Shown: piece by piece, positions 11,762-21,204 of the stretch | Numbering within the stretch: the first letter of the stretch is position 1 | Layout: every line of letters starts with the position of its first letter | Assembly: GCF_026625145.1 (NCBI RefSeq) | Contig: NZ_CP113088.1 | Location: 3,389,501 to 3,453,500, forward strand | Length of the DNA: 64,000 bases | Direction: 5' to 3' | Source: Lacinutrix neustonica | GTDB lineage: Bacteria > Bacteroidota > Bacteroidia > Flavobacteriales > Flavobacteriaceae | Made by a program: the position numbers and the translations under genes | Notes under the pieces: model-generated | The model's input: only the letters and a program-made list of their open reading frames with translations | Told to the model about the DNA's origin: nothing | Database searches by the model: none

Positions 11762-12027
11762 AGTCTCTTTTTTAAGGTTAAGATACTTATTTTAATTAGT
11801 ATCTAATTGTTGGATTAAGAAGAAAATAGAAGGCATTTTATCTTGAGCTTAATTATTGTCTTAGGATAAATACTAAACCAAAAATGCTTTTTAGGCTTTT
11901 TTTTTGTCTGACATTTCTTTTTTATCCCTTAGAAAAGGTTCTCGTATTGCCCTCTGTATTCTGTATTTTACTGTGTAATCTTGACCAGTCTACATTTCTA
12001 GTTGTTTCTTAAGGATGCTATAGTCCT

Positions 12028-13248
12028 TCATCTCAACGGCATTTGCACTGTGTTTTTCTTCAGATATAACTTTAACAGGTAGAGTAAAAAAACACATAAT
12101 CCAGCGAGAACAGTCATAATAGTCCAAGTATTATCAAAGCCTAATGTTTCTGCTAATTGCAAACCAATATTATGACCAAAAATACTACCTACAGAAAAGG
12201 CCATGGCATACATGGCCATAAATTCCCCTTGTTTGCCTCGTTTCGCTCTATCTAATGCAAAACCATTAGCAAAAGGAAAAGCAATCATTTCCCCCACGGT
12301 CATTAATAGCATGCCAATGATAAGAATGCCGGACCAACTGGTGAGGTTGAGTACCAATAAACTCAACCCCGTTAAAAAGGCCCCAAATAAAATGAGTCCA
12401 ATTTTAGTATTATTGGTTTTTTCCAACCATTTAATTAAAGGCATTTCAAACAGAAAAATAAACAATCCGTTTGCACCTAAAATCAGCCCTACTTGTAGTT
12501 CACTCAAGTCATGAGCCTCTCTATAATAAATAGGCATCACAGAGAAGTATTGAAAAAACACGATAGAGAAGAGAACCATAGCGACAAAGAAAATTAAAAA
12601 AGGTTTGTCTTTGTAAGCCGATTCGGGATGAATGGCAATCACATCATCTTGTATTTTTGCAGTTTTTGGATTTAATACATAAAATAAAACAAGCGTAGCT
12701 AAGATACATGTAATGCCATCTACCCAAAATAACCCCGCGTAATTTAAATGGGTAATAATTAAGCCCCCAATAGCTGGTCCAGCCGAAAAACCAAGGTTTA
12801 TAGCTAAACGAATAAGTGTCACGCTGCGTGTTTTATTTTCAGGCTTACTATAAGCACTCATGGCAACAAAGGAGGCAGGCCGAAACATATCAGCAACACA
12901 CATGGTTAAAAAGATACCAATACAAAGCGATTTAAAAGTTGTTAAATATTGTAATCCAATAAATAAAAAGCCAGTCGCAAGTAAACTAAATACCATGATT
13001 TTATAGTAGCCAATGCTATCTGTTAGTTTTCCACCGAGCCAGGTGCCTACTAAAGAGCCAACACCAAAACAGGTCATTATCCAGCCCACATTTGACATGG
13101 AAATATCTAAATCCTCTGTTAGATAAATAGATAAAAAAGGGATAACCATTGTGCCCGCACGATTAATTAACGTAATTAATGCTAGCCACCATATTTCTTT
13201 TGATAGTCCATTAAAGGCATCTATATAGTTGTTAAATAATTTTTTCAT
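12028..13248 (-). CDS. MFS transporter (MdtH-like drug efflux type)
   Basis: 406 residues with about twelve hydrophobic segments. Loop 2-3 carries the MFS motif (GTWLGGKLTDSIGYYKIM, residues ~68-86). GFSAGPAIGGLI at ~150-162 resembles the antiporter motif C of drug exporters. The N-terminal MKKLFNNYIDAFNGLSKEIW precedes TM1. The likely role is proton-driven export of a small molecule; the substrate is unknown. The frame is intact. It is divergent from the P450 gene at 13546 and separated from it by 300 bases including a strong hairpin. Confidence 0.85.
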   Translation of the reverse strand: MKKLFNNYIDAFNGLSKEIWWLALITLINRAGTMVIPFLSIYLTEDLDISMSNVGWIMTCFGVGSLVGTWLGGKLTDSIGYYKIMVFSLLATGFLFIGLQYLTTFKSLCIGIFLTMCVADMFRPASFVAMSAYSKPENKTRSVTLIRLAINLGFSAGPAIGGLIITHLNYAGLFWVDGITCILATLVLFYVLNPKTAKIQDDVIAIHPESAYKDKPFLIFFVAMVLFSIVFFQYFSVMPIYYREAHDLSELQVGLILGANGLFIFLFEMPLIKWLEKTNNTKIGLILFGAFLTGLSLLVLNLTSWSGILIIGMLLMTVGEMIAFPFANGFALDRAKRGKQGEFMAMYAMAFSVGSIFGHNIGLQLAETLGFDNTWTIMTVLAGLCVFLLYLLKLYLKKNTVQMPLR

Positions 13249-13295
13249 AAGGTTTCCACAAAAGGGTGTATTGGTTTGGTTGGTTATATAAATGT

Positions 13296-13325
13296 AAAAA
13301 GTCCAACGGTGAAGTTGGACTTTTT
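13296..13325. terminator. Bidirectional hairpin in the MFS/P450 divergent region
   Basis: AAAAAGTCCAAC and GTTGGACTTTTT form a perfect 12-bp stem with a short loop. It sits 48 bases upstream of the MFS start, between divergent genes, where a terminator is not expected. On the minus strand an open stretch of about 42 codons (near 13290-13420, no start, stop just upstream) overlaps it and may be a decayed small gene that the hairpin once served. Alternatively it is an attenuator of the MFS mRNA. Confidence 0.7.
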
Positions 13326-13545
13326 AATATTGTATTCGTTGATATTTAAATCATCATAAAATATAAGAAGTCCATCTTGTAACTCTACAAGTGGTTTTTT
13401 GCTTATAATTTCTAATGACTGAATTCATGTTTTTCCTTTTGATGCTTCAAAGCTAAACAAAAAAAGTTTTATGTCGTATTTTTGAAAGAGGATATTTTTT
13501 TTAAATAAAAACGGGACCGCTTTAAAAGTGCCATAGCCACCAATT

Positions 13546-14941
13546 ATGTTAGATCAAAAACCAAAGACAATTAAAGATTTGAAATCTCCAAAAGGGACAT
13601 TTTTACTGGGGCACTTACCACAGTTTAATGTCAGTAATAAACATCAAGTACTGGAGCGATGGGTTGAAGAGTCTCGGTGATTTATTTAAAATACATTTCT
13701 TAGGAAAGGCCTTTGTTGTCTCTGCGAACCCGGAGATTAATAATAAAATATTGAGACAAAGACCGAACATTTTATTCGCTTTTCTAAAATTGATGAAGTA
13801 CTAAGAGAAATAGGAATCGACGGCGTTTTTAATGCAGAGGGAGACCGGTGGAAACGGCACCGAAAACCAATAGCAGATGCTTTGAACGTGAAAAACGTAA
13901 AAGCATTTTATCCTATCCTTTTTGATAAAACAAAAAGCATCCTCTCGAAATTTAAAACCCATGCCAGTACGGGAACGGAAGTTGATGTTCAAAAGGAATT
14001 TATAGCATTTACGATTGATATCACCACAGAAATTGCTTTCGGTCTTAAATTAGACACCATTAATAATCAGTCTAATGGGTTTCAAGAACATCTTGAAGTT
14101 ATTTTTCCTATTATTAATGCCCGATTGACAGCGCCAATACCAATATGGCGTTTTTTTAAAAGTAAACAGGATAGATTACTAGACCGCTCTTTAAAAGCCA
14201 TAGAAAAAATCATTTATGACGGTATCGCTACTGCAAAAAGTAAAATGCCCGCCACTTCCGATTTAAATCGTCCTCCGAACACTTTTTAGAAGCGTTATTG
14301 GGCGAAAATAAAGCAGGAACTTTTAATGATGAAGAAATTTATGGAAACATTTTCACCCTCTTGTTGGCTGGAGAAGATACGACATCAAATTCATTGTCAT
14401 GGGCGGTATATTATTTGGTACAACACCCGAAGTTGTTAAAAAAGTAAGAACAGAAGCTTATAACGTATATCCTCAAGAAGAAGTGCCTCTTCATTATGAG
14501 CAGCTGGAGTTTTTAAAATATGCCGATGCAGTGGCTCAGGAAGCGATGCGACTAAAACCAACAACGCCACAAATGTACATGGAGTCGAAAACGGATGTCG
14601 TTATTAATAATCTTTCACTTCCTAAAGGCACAAATATTATTCTTCAAAATAAAGTACCTCAAACTCAAGAACACTATTTCTCGAATGCCAATACCTTTTC
14701 TCCTGAAAGATGGCTGGTAAATGCGTGTCCCATGCATGAAAACCACTCACCTAATGTGATGCGCGTCTTTGGTGGTGGTCCGCGTTTTTGTCCGGGTATG
14801 TTTTTGGCAAAAAGTGAAATGGTGGTCCTCATCTCTGTTTTATGTAAGCATTTCGATTTTAGCTTACAATCGGATGTAACGGATATTAAAGAACGTTTTG
14901 ATTTCACCATGTATCCGAGAAAATTTGAAAGTAATTTTTAA
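13546..14941 (+). CDS. Cytochrome P450, four lesions
   Basis: The ATG at 13546 opens MLDQKPKTIKDLKSPKG. The I-helix oxygen-activation motif is LAGEDTTSNSLSW (near 14370-14400), the K-helix ExxR is EAMR (near 14545), and the haem-binding loop is FGGGPRFCPGMFLA (near 14770-14810) with the Cys thiolate ligand. Lesions at 13672-13677 (insertion), 13763, 14275 and 14427 (one-base deletions) break it. Repair gives 465 residues, normal for a soluble bacterial P450 that needs separate redox partners, none of which are adjacent. Substrate unknown; fatty acids or terpenoids are possible. Divergent from the MFS exporter, a pairing that hints at detoxification but does not prove it. Confidence 0.9.
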
Positions 14942-14974
14942 ACGGGTCGAAGACGATTAAACTGGTATTAGTTG

Positions 14975-14982
14975 TATTTTTG
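14975..14982 (+). promoter_or_regulatory. Bacteroidota -7 box (TAnnTTTG)
   Basis: TATTTTTG lies 18 nt before the ATG at 15001 and matches the TAnnTTTG consensus of Flavobacterium promoters. It supports 15001 as the start, since the upstream alternative at 14980 would overlap the box. Confidence 0.6.
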
Positions 14983-15000
14983 AAGCAAATAAAAATTATA

Positions 15001-15606
15001 ATGAAGAATATTTGCTGCTTAGTATTCCTATGTGTGTCATTATTAAGTTGTGCTCAAGATAAAGAACCTTTATTGGGAGAAACACAATTCCAAAGAGAGA
15101 TGAACTCAGAATATAAGGATGCGACGAAATCGCCCCTTAAAGCTAAAGACTTAAAGGATTTTGAAGGACTCGATTTTTTTAAGTTTGATGCTACTTTAGT
15201 GGTCAGAGCGAAGTTAGAAAGAACACCAAACACGAAATACTTTAAGATGAAAACAACGACAAGTAGAGTGTCTTTAGAAAGAATTTATGGTGTCTTAACT
15301 TTTGATATAAAAGATGTTAATTATAAACTAAATGTTTATCAGGGAAAAGAATTAACAAAGCAGGAAGAATACAAAGACTATCTTTTTCTACCATTTTTAG
15401 ATGATAGTAATGGAGACGGAAGTTATGCTGGCGGGCGTTATATTGATCTAACAATTCCTAAAGGCGATAGCATAATTATAGATTTTAATACTGCATACAA
15501 TCCCTATTGTGCGTATAATGAGAAATATTCTTGTCCAATAGTGCCAAGAGATAATTACCTAGCAACTCGAGTAGAAGCCGGAGTGAAAGCTTTCAAAAAA
15601 CATTAA
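15001..15606 (+). CDS. DUF1684 lipoprotein
   Basis: 201 residues from the ATG at 15001. The signal peptide ends in lipobox LLSC (Cys ~residue 17), so the product is probably an outer-membrane lipoprotein. The body has the DUF1684 pattern: a central strand region (GVLTFDIKDVNYKLNVY), then FLDDSNGDGSYAGGRYIDL and the Cys-rich AYNPYCAYNEKYSCPIVPRDN near the C-terminus. Molecular function is unknown for the family. An in-frame start at 14980 would add MKQIKII, but the promoter box argues against it. Ends 8 nt from the convergent crcB. Confidence 0.85.
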   Translation: MKNICCLVFLCVSLLSCAQDKEPLLGETQFQREMNSEYKDATKSPLKAKDLKDFEGLDFFKFDATLVVRAKLERTPNTKYFKMKTTTSRVSLERIYGVLTFDIKDVNYKLNVYQGKELTKQEEYKDYLFLPFLDDSNGDGSYAGGRYIDLTIPKGDSIIIDFNTAYNPYCAYNEKYSCPIVPRDNYLATRVEAGVKAFKKH

Positions 15607-15613
15607 ATAGAGG

Positions 15614-15979
15614 TCACTTGACCAAGTACATTCCTGCAAAAACAGCTAAAAAACCTACGACAAAACTCGCAACTGTATAAAGCGCAAAACTTGTAAAATC
15701 GCCAGCTTTTAAAAATACATGATTTTCATAAGCGAAGGTAGAAAAAGTTGTAAAACCACCACAGAACCCTGTGGCTAACAATAGCGTGTGGCTATGAGTT
15801 AGTGCGTTATTTTTTAGTGCGATTCCTAAAATGACACCAATTAATAAGCTTCCTAACATATTAGCAGCAAAAGTACCATACGGAATTCCTGTTTCAGTAC
15901 TGTTTAAATACTTCCCTATAATATAGCGCAGGACACTCCCAAAGCCACCACCAAAAAATACGAGTAAAAGGTTTTTCAT
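15614..15979 (-). CDS. crcB: Fluoride exporter channel CrcB/Fluc
   Basis: 121 residues with four membrane segments. The hallmark GFCGGFTTFSTFAYE (residues ~73-87) carries the Phe and Ser/Thr residues that line the dual-topology fluoride pore, and GGGFGSVLRYIIG is the usual N-terminal TM1 motif. It is the right length for a homodimeric Fluc subunit, so one gene suffices. I looked in the 100 bases upstream for a fluoride riboswitch and saw no convincing match. Frame intact. Confidence 0.92.
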   Translation of the reverse strand: MKNLLLVFFGGGFGSVLRYIIGKYLNSTETGIPYGTFAANMLGSLLIGVILGIALKNNALTHSHTLLLATGFCGGFTTFSTFAYENHVFLKAGDFTSFALYTVASFVVGFLAVFAGMYLVK

Positions 15980-16079
15980 ACTTACTTAAAAACAGTTGAG
16001 GTTACAATATTATCTCTTTTTTTACTGGGTATCCTGATAAATCCTAAAAATATGCATTTCAATTTTAACAGTTAAGACG

Positions 16080-16301
16080 TTAACTTTTTTTATTACGTAG
16101 CCATTTAATAGATTGGAGTGAATGCCTTATGTACGATGTATCACTTTTGTGATTTTGTTTAAATATTACAGTATGAGACCTGGATGATTGAATTGTAGAG
16201 AGCAAAGTTGTTTTATCGCCTAGAGTATATACAATAGCATCATCTTCATCAAAAAATAGTGAAGAAATTTCATTATCTGCAATAACGAGAACGGTTAGCA
16301 A
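16080..16301 (-). CDS. Hypothetical protein, uncertain start
   Basis: An open frame of about 73 codons ending at 16080 (tail HSLQSIKWLRNKKS). It has an acidic centre (SSLFFDEDDAIVYTLGD) and a basic tail. There is no ATG; the listed start is a TTG, and the open frame continues upstream into GSGLNIAALLLTVLVIA, a hydrophobic stretch. It could be a remnant or a small membrane-anchored protein. I recognise no family. Confidence 0.3.
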   Translation of the reverse strand: MLTVLVIADNEISSLFFDEDDAIVYTLGDKTTLLSTIQSSRSHTVIFKQNHKSDTSYIRHSLQSIKWLRNKKS

Positions 16302-16381
16302 TAGTGCAGCGATATTTAATCCTGATCCAGAACGAAAAATTATAGGCTAAAAGACCTAAACAACTATATTTTTTTTAAAAT

Positions 16382-16415
16382 AAAAGCAGTTCTAAACTTT
16401 AGAACTGCTTTTTTA
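16382..16415 (-). terminator. Terminator of the SRPBCC/GyrI gene
   Basis: AAAAGCAGTTCTAAA pairs with TTTAGAACTGCTTTTTT; 22 nt beyond the stop at 16437 of the minus-strand gene. Confidence 0.85.
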
Positions 16416-16436
16416 TTAATTACAACTTATGCCAAT

Positions 16437-17458
16437 TTATTGTACGGCAATATATATTTCTGTCTTAAGGTGCGCTGGATTTGGTGTGTTCATTGGCGAA
16501 TTTAAATACGCTTCAAGCATTGGTCCATCTTTTTCTTGTTCTAAGCCACTATCGGCAATGGCTTTCATACCTGTATCCCAGGCTTCTTTTAAATGACTAT
16601 AATTTCCATTTAATGTTATTTTTAGGGCCTTAAAAGGCTCTATTTGGCCAGTAAGAATAGTGCTGCCAGTTGTAATGACACGGGCTGCTGTAGGTATACA
16701 GCAAGAGAACATAACCGCATTATTAGCTTCATCCCATTTATGATAGAGGACAAAAGGAGCACCAGCAATGCTGATGTTGTTCTTTTGGGCATAACTCATG
16801 ATTTCAGGAAGCATTTGTTCCATTTTAGATGGAAAATCTTCAAAGGTTGTTGCTGTAGAATTATAGATATAAAAACCACCACTGTGTTGTGTTGTTTCTT
16901 TATCAACGACAATACTGTATTTTTTCATGTCCACTTGAATGACACTATCAAGTTTCTCTAAGCTACGCTCATATTCAGGGCCAATTTGTTTTTCCATGTC
17001 CCCCATAAATGCTGTATATGCCTTAAAATCGAAAGGCAAATCTTTGCCGAAATGGTCCAAGTGACATCTGTAGAACCATCTTCATTCGAACTGAATTTCC
17101 ATGACACCTCAGACTTAGGGTAATCATTTATTTGCATTTCCTGTTCTATGGCGCTGTTAGGGTTCACTTCAACCGTTTTCATTGTACCCACGCCGTCAGC
17201 ATCTTCCCAGGAATAAGAGCCGCCAACACCGCTTGTGTTTTCGGGAAGTGTGATTTTCATATTCGGATTGTTTTCTACCCAAGACGACCAGGAAGACCAG
17301 TTTTTATAATCATTAACATGGTCATAAATTACTGCCGCGGGTGCTTTGATTGTTCTTGTTCGCGTCACTTCATAATCATTGGGTTGCACGGCAATATAAA
17401 GTGCTAAAGCGATGATTGTAATAAGTAAAAGGAAGAAAATGTATTTTAAGGCTTTCAT
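16437..17458 (-). CDS. Membrane-anchored SRPBCC + GyrI-like ligand-binding protein, one lesion
   Basis: The chosen start MKALKYIFFLLLITIIALAL (17458) gives one N-terminal membrane anchor. Residues ~30-165 form an SRPBCC/polyketide-cyclase domain (VTRTRTIKAPAAVIYDHVND, WSSWSSWVENNPN). The rest is an AraC-effector/GyrI-like domain (TFMG region, then GGFYIYNSTATTFED and FKALKITLNGNYSHLKEAWD). The two halves fall in different frames because of a deletion at 17047-17050 (CCGA). Repair reads WTISGKDLPFDFKAY and gives 340 residues. This domain pairing is common in Bacteroidota; it probably binds a small hydrophobic ligand at the membrane. An upstream in-frame start at 17518 lacks a proper signal. 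Confidence 0.78.
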
Positions 17459-17538
17459 TTGGTTTGAGGTATTTGTTAGTTTATCAAAGTTACTAAAATA
17501 ATAATATACAATTATCAATACCTATTTTTAAAAACATG

Positions 17539-17799
17539 CTATTTAAAAAAGAACTTAATAGCAGCGATCAAGCCTATAAATGCAATAAAAGCTAAAAGAA
17601 CCCAGATTGTGCCTTTGTAATACATCTTGTGTAGTCTTAAGTCTTTTCTATAAGTATAGATTAGTGCAGTAATAAAGACTACGGCAAAACAAATGGCAAA
17701 AATTAATTGTCCTGTACTAAACATATCCCTACTTTTAAATTTATATAAAATGATTACATTACAACTCGTCAAAAATACTATTAAAATGCCAAAGGCCAT
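17539..17799 (-). CDS. Small membrane protein
   Basis: 86 residues with three predicted membrane helices (MAFGILIVFLTSCNVIILY; LIFAICFAVVFITALIY; GTIWVLLAFIAFIGLIAAI) and basic loops (YRKDLRLHKMYYKG). Same strand as, and 80 nt upstream of, the SRPBCC/GyrI gene, so possibly co-transcribed. No family recognised. Confidence 0.6.
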   Translation of the reverse strand: MAFGILIVFLTSCNVIILYKFKSRDMFSTGQLIFAICFAVVFITALIYTYRKDLRLHKMYYKGTIWVLLAFIAFIGLIAAIKFFFK

Positions 17800-18418
17800 A
17801 ATTTATAGCCCTCTCTTCTTAAAAAGAGAATAACACGATTCACTATCATGGTTCTGTATTTGTTACTGTTATAAGAAAGGATATAGTGCGTTTTCTAAAT
17901 ATAAACACACTGTTTTAAGGCCTTTATTAAAACGCATAGAACAACAAAAATAGGCACAGGTATCTCCTGTTTTTTGTATGATGTCTTTCATATGAAATAT
18001 TAGGAATGCCGAAGTAGTTTATGTAGATCCTGTAGCATGTAAACGCGTTATAATCTTTATATTTGAAAAATGTATAAGAAGAATTAGGAGTGATTTTTTC
18101 TAGTCTTGGCATAGGCTTGATTTTGTAAATATCATAGAGACCAATCGTTTACTGGATGACATTTTAAGTAAGGTTGTCCACGAGTGTGATTAATAACTAA
18201 AAAAAAAATCAACGCGTTTTTCTAGTTTTGAGTCGTCTTATTGTCTAGGGGTTGAATAAAGAAATGTATTGTTCAGGAAGCAAGTCATGCTGTTAGAAAC
18301 TGTTAGAAAAATGATATTTTGTTTTTATCTCGCCTAAAGTTTATATAGGCGAGCGAGCATTGATAAAAAACAGAATAATACAGATTTCCATTATTACGAA
18401 AATCAAAATAAATTGAGA
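17800..18418. other. Intergenic region, doubtful 61-codon frame
   Basis: About 620 bases. A minus-strand frame at 17927-18112 (61 codons) has an unusual Tyr-, His- and Cys-rich composition and no recognisable domain; I do not call it. The stretch 18180-18418 is AT-rich and must carry the promoter of the MazG-like gene. Confidence 0.45.
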
Positions 18419-18805
18419 ATGAAAAATAAAATTGAAGCAGTAAAAGCCTTTCATACAGCATTTAAAATAGGGCATTTAGAAGATCCAAAAGGAGATTTAG
18501 GGCATTCGAAGAATACTTTGCGTTACAACTTAATGAAGGAAGAAAACGAGGAGTATTATGAAGCCGCAAACAATAATGATTTGGTTGAGGTTGCTGATGC
18601 CTTGGGCGATATGTTGTACATTTTGTGCGGTACTATTATTGAGCACGGCATGCAGCATAAAATAGAGGAGGTTTTTAATGAAATACAACGCAGTAATATG
18701 AGTAAGTTAGGCGAAAATGGAGAGCCTATATACAGAGCCGATGGAAAAGTCCTGAAAGGACCAAATTACTTTAAGCCTGACATCGCAAAAATTTTAGAAT
18801 CTTAA
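18419..18805 (+). CDS. MazG-like/HisE-like nucleotide pyrophosphohydrolase
   Basis: 128 residues from the ATG at 18419. The all-alpha NTP-PPase signature is clear: MKEENEEYYEAANNNDLVEV supplies the EExxE metal ligands and ADALGDMLYI the second acidic pair (ExxD-type). The C-terminal NMSKLGENGEPIYRADGKV and GPNYFKPDI are typical of phage- and Bacteroidota-type MazG-like proteins. Members hydrolyse nucleoside triphosphates to monophosphate and pyrophosphate, cleaning damaged nucleotides; the exact substrate is unknown. A TTG 6 nt upstream is a weaker start. Its end overlaps the convergent TerB-like gene by 4 nt. Confidence 0.82.
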   Translation: MKNKIEAVKAFHTAFKIGHLEDPKGDLGHSKNTLRYNLMKEENEEYYEAANNNDLVEVADALGDMLYILCGTIIEHGMQHKIEEVFNEIQRSNMSKLGENGEPIYRADGKVLKGPNYFKPDIAKILES

Positions 18806-19206
18806 TTGTACTGCACCTTAAAGATGTCGATTAAAACATCGGCAGGCACAATCATATCCGGAAAGCCTTCCATTAAATATAATACCTTGGTAATTGATTC
18901 GTGATTGAGCCCCATTCTTAAGCCATAATTGTAGAGTTTTACAACTTCGGCATGAGTACGTTCATTATCAATATGCATTAAGAGCACTAAACGATGAAAT
19001 TGTACAATGCGCTCACTATGTGATTTTAAATTGACATAGTAGTTGGTCGGATGCTCTATTAAATAATCGAAATCCTCACGAGAAATTTCAAGTTGCCTAG
19101 AGACCCCTATAAGAAAATTATATTCCATATTCTTAATCTCTTTGTCTGCTTTTGCAAAAGCTATCATCTCAGATAATAAACTTAGCTTTTCTACTCTATT
19201 AGGCAT
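18802..19206 (-). CDS. TerB-like protein
   Basis: 134 residues, all-helical. LLSEMIAFAKADKEIKNMEY resembles the acidic metal-binding first helix pair of TerB-fold proteins (the D/E-x-E pattern), and MHIDNERTHAEVVKLYNYG is the repeated half. The family is linked to tellurite-type stress islands, but stand-alone copies are common in Flavobacteriia with no known job. No ter neighbours are present here. Convergent with, and overlapping by 4 nt, the MazG-like gene. Confidence 0.65.
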   Translation of the reverse strand: MPNRVEKLSLLSEMIAFAKADKEIKNMEYNFLIGVSRQLEISREDFDYLIEHPTNYYVNLKSHSERIVQFHRLVLLMHIDNERTHAEVVKLYNYGLRMGLNHESITKVLYLMEGFPDMIVPADVLIDIFKVQYN

Positions 19207-19391
19207 GTTATCAGTGAATTAAATTACATGTTATAAAATTAAGCATTAAAACTAATTAATAAACGTTGAAAGCACGTCGGTTGTCGAAAAATGAGTAGCT
19301 TTACACCGATTTTAAATGCTTTTTATCAAAAACCCCGCCTTTAGAAACATAAATACAGTATTTAAACATCTAAAAATCACTATTTTAAGAC

Positions 19392-19679
19392 ATGACAAAT
19401 AACGATATTTTTAAAAAGCTAAGAGTAGCACATAAGTTAAGAGACACAGACATCATTAAGATATTAGAACTGGTAGATTTTAGAATTACAAAGTCAGAAT
19501 TAAGTGCTTTTTTTAGACGAGAAGAGCATCCTAATTATGTAGAATGTGGAGATCAGATTTTGCGAAATTTTTTAAATGCTTTAATTATTCATCTGCGAGG
19601 ACCAATGCCGAAAAAAGGGGAAACCTTGGAAAAGCCACTTTCTGAAAAAGGAAAGACTAAGAAACTGGATAATAAATAA
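19392..19679 (+). CDS. DUF1456 family protein
   Basis: 95 residues opening MTNNDIFKKLRVAHKLRDTD, the characteristic N-terminus of the DUF1456 (YehS-like) family. It normally has two copies of a ~65-residue unit; here one full unit (to ~residue 75, FFRREEHPNYVECGDQILRN) is followed by a short Lys-rich tail, so it is a single-and-a-bit version. Function unknown. Followed at once by a strong terminator. Confidence 0.75.
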   Translation: MTNNDIFKKLRVAHKLRDTDIIKILELVDFRITKSELSAFFRREEHPNYVECGDQILRNFLNALIIHLRGPMPKKGETLEKPLSEKGKTKKLDNK

Positions 19680-19702
19680 GACTTCAATGCATCAAAAACA
19701 TA

Positions 19703-19736
19703 AAAAAAGAGCAACTAATCGTTGCTCTTTTTTTTA
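19703..19736. terminator. Terminator between DUF1456 gene and sucC
   Basis: AAAAAAAGAGCAAC and GTTGCTCTTTTTTT form a long stem with an A-run on one side and a T-run on the other, so it can serve both converging genes. Confidence 0.88.
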
Positions 19737-19781
19737 TTAATGTGCTTGCAATAAGCATCAGTTTGATAGCATTTAACTTAT

Positions 19782-20974
19782 TTAAGCTAAGACAGCTTGA
19801 ACTTTATCTGCTGCTTCCTGAAATTCGGTTGCACTCATAACATCTAATCCGAATTATCAATTAATTCTTTTGCGATGTCTGCATTGGTTCCTTGTAAACG
19901 TACAATAATAGGAACATTAATAGCGTCTCCCATATTTTTATAGGCATCTACAACGCCTTGGGCCACACGGTCACAACGTACAATACCACCAAAAATATTA
20001 ATTAAGATTGCTTTAACAGCCGTGTCTTTTAATATAATTCTAAAAGCAGCTTCAACACGTTTAGCGTCTGCGGTACCTCCAACATCTAAAAAGTTTGCTG
20101 GCTCTCCACCGGCTTGCTTGATTAAATCCATTGTAGCCATTGCTAAACCAGCACCATTCACCATACAACCCACGTTGCCATCAAGGTCAACATAGTTAAG
20201 GCCTAGCTTTCCAGCTTCGACCTCTATCGGGCTCTCTTCACGTAAATCACGCAATTCAGCTAAGTCTTTATGTCTGTATAATGCATTATCATCTAAGGTA
20301 ACCTTAGCATCAACTGCCATTATTTTATCATCACTGGTTTTTAAAACCGGGTTGATTTCAAATAAAGAGGCATCAGATTTATCATAAGCTGTATATAAAG
20401 CAGTAACAAACTTGGTCATGTCTTTAAAAGCAGCACCAGATAATCCTAAATTAAAGGCAACACGACGCGCCTGAAAAGGTAAAATACCCGTTGCAGGATC
20501 TATTTCTTCGGTAAAAATTAAATGCGGCGTTTCTTCAGCTACCGTTTCAATATCCATTCCACCTTCGGTAGAATACATAATCATATTACGTCCTGTACTA
20601 CGATTTAATAAAACAGACATGTAAAATTCGTTAGGCTCAGAGGCTCCTGGATAGTATACATCTTCAGCAACTAAAACTTGGTGAACACGCTTTCCTTCAG
20701 CAGAAGTTTGTGGTGTTACTAAATCCATTCCTATGATTTGCTCTGCAATGCTTTCAACTTCCTGTAGACTCTTGGCTAGTTTTACACCACCTCCTTTTCC
20801 ACGGCCACCTGCATGAACTTGAGCTTTTATAACATGCCATCCTGTTCCAGTTTCAGCCGTTAAACGCTTGGCAGCAGTTACTGCTTCGGCAGCATTTTTA
20901 GCAACAATACCGCGTTGTATACGTACGCCAAATGTGCTTAGTAATTCTTTTCCTTGATATTCGTGTAAATTCAT
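19782..20974 (-). CDS. sucC: Succinyl-CoA synthetase beta subunit (ADP-forming type), one lesion
   Basis: Opens MNLHEYQGKELLSTFGVRI, the standard SucC start. The ATP-grasp domain (RGKGGGVKLA; LFEINPVLKT; VDAKVTLDDNALYRH) and the C-terminal CoA-ligase half (NGAGLAMATMDLIK; DVGGTADAKRV; NIFGGIVRCDRVA) are complete. It makes succinate plus ATP from succinyl-CoA in the TCA cycle with SucD, which is not adjacent. A one-base deletion at 19849-19852 (CCGA) shifts the last ~22 codons. Repair restores DNSGLDVMSATEFQEAADK and the stop at 19782, giving 397 residues, the family length. An upstream in-frame extension to 21052 is not conserved, so I use 20974. sucC is expected to be indispensable for a complete TCA cycle, so this frameshift is hard to accept as real. 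Confidence 0.95.
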
Positions 20975-21204
20975 CCTTGATAGATTTATTTTTTCTATTG
21001 CCCCAAAAGAGGTAATCTGTAAAATTTTAGAGCCACAAAAGTAAATAATCACAATAACTTACCCTAATATTTAATTATGAAAAATAGCGCGTACTACCGT
21101 TACACGTTATGTTAAATAATTAACAAAATGTTTGAAATGTGTAATATTAGTAGTTATTTATTTTTTGGTATTTTAAATAGAAGCAACTTTGTGAAAAATA
21201 ACTT

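Noticed and set aside
12203-12514. 103-codon plus-strand frame inside the MFS gene
   Set aside because: It is the reverse shadow of a clear membrane transporter, with Pro/Ser/Lys-rich chance composition.
15980-16079. Fluoride riboswitch before crcB
   Set aside because: I could not find the conserved pseudoknot elements in this stretch.
17927-18112. 61-codon frame on the minus strand
   Set aside because: No signal, domain or ribosome-binding support; composition is odd for this genome.
18802-19206. Tellurite-resistance island
   Set aside because: Only a single TerB-like gene is present, without terA, terC, terD or terZ neighbours.
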